From assembly GCA_035575035.1 (NCBI GenBank), contig DATLYH010000055.1, positions 1-13,996 of the forward strand: a stretch of 13,996 nt of DNA, written 5' to 3'. Position numbers and translations under genes: made by a program. Source of the stretch: DATLYH01 sp035575035 (lineage in GTDB: Bacteria; Planctomycetota; Planctomycetia; Gemmatales; Gemmataceae). Shown one piece after another: positions 13,802-13,996 of this stretch. The stretch's first letter is position 1. The number at the start of each line of letters is the position of its first letter. Below the pieces are notes generated by a model, which saw only the letters and a list, made by a program, of their open reading frames with translations, was not told where the DNA came from and ran no database searches.

Positions 13802-13996
13802 TTACGCGGAGGCAGCTTCATCCGTATCCACAAACCGCCGTCGCAAATAAGCGACATCCTTGACAGACAGTTTCAACTCCGCCGCGATGCGCTCGTTGCT
13901 CCAGCCGCGGGCGAAGAGGCTCTCCAGGTCCATCATCAGCTCGCGGGTCTCCTGGTCACCGTAAGCCACGGCGGCGCCTTCAGCGCCAACGGCGGG
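13802..13996 (-). CDS. C-terminal end of a helix-turn-helix protein (start outside window)
   Basis: The last 64 residues are visible. RELMMDLESLFARGWSNERI followed by AAELKLSVKDVAYLRRRFVD has the helix-turn-helix look of sigma region 4-like or resolvase-like DNA-binding domains (G-W-S-x-x-x-I-A-x-x-L-x-x-S-x-x-x-V-x-x-x-R-R-R). The stop is TAA at 13804-13802. It is the most upstream gene seen in the minus-strand train and precedes element B and the Toprim gene, so it may regulate or bind the replication region. The family cannot be fixed from this fragment. Confidence 0.75.
   Translation of the reverse strand, partial: PAVGAEGAAVAYGDQETRELMMDLESLFARGWSNERIAAELKLSVKDVAYLRRRFVDTDEAASA

Overview
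The window is GC-rich bacterial DNA, most likely from a planctomycete (Gemmatales/Isosphaerales-like). The main reason is the LEPR-type N-terminal motif (LLDAEALEPRLTVS) of the giant surface protein. The IS630-type transposase relic and the set of replication genes also resemble what I recall from that phylum. The assignment rests on motif recognition, not on a search.

Left part (1-6193): one very large minus-strand gene that runs off the left edge. Its product (at least 2064 residues here) reads LEPR motif, low-complexity linker, lectin/jelly-roll-like region, five Calx-beta repeats, an RHS entry region, then many YD/RHS repeats. The C-terminal end, where an RHS toxin or tip would sit, lies outside the window. 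All plus-strand open frames here are in-register shadows of this gene.

Middle (about 6194-7998): the leader and a candidate promoter of the giant gene, a broken IS630-family transposase with an internal 35-bp duplication, then about 550 bp without a gene but dense in repeats. These are a 9-bp tandem repeat, a hairpin, two copies of a perfect AATGTTCAC-N7-GTGAACATT palindrome, and three tandem 20-bp repeats.

Right part (7999-13996): a compact minus-strand gene train of mobile-element character. In transcription order it holds the C-terminal end of an HTH protein, a zinc-finger/Toprim primase-like protein, a RecA/RepA-type AAA ATPase, a TubC-docking-like/zinc-ribbon protein, a 195-residue protein whose C-terminal domain resembles the tail domain of phage/plasmid primase-helicases, and six small proteins. 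Three of the small proteins look like divergent tandem copies of one beta-barrel-like family. Strong Shine-Dalgarno sites precede most of these genes, unlike the giant gene.

The most interesting structure is non-coding or semi-coding. Two versions of a 12-bp-unit palindromic element (CAAGATGGACAC and its complement) lie in opposite orientation, one upstream of the Toprim gene and one inside the 3' end of the ATPase gene, where it adds a VHLG-type tail in frame. In addition, a 39-bp module is duplicated just upstream of the Toprim and ATPase genes. Together these suggest a replication module with its own cis-acting sites (iterons or operators), integrated as a plasmid- or phage-like element.
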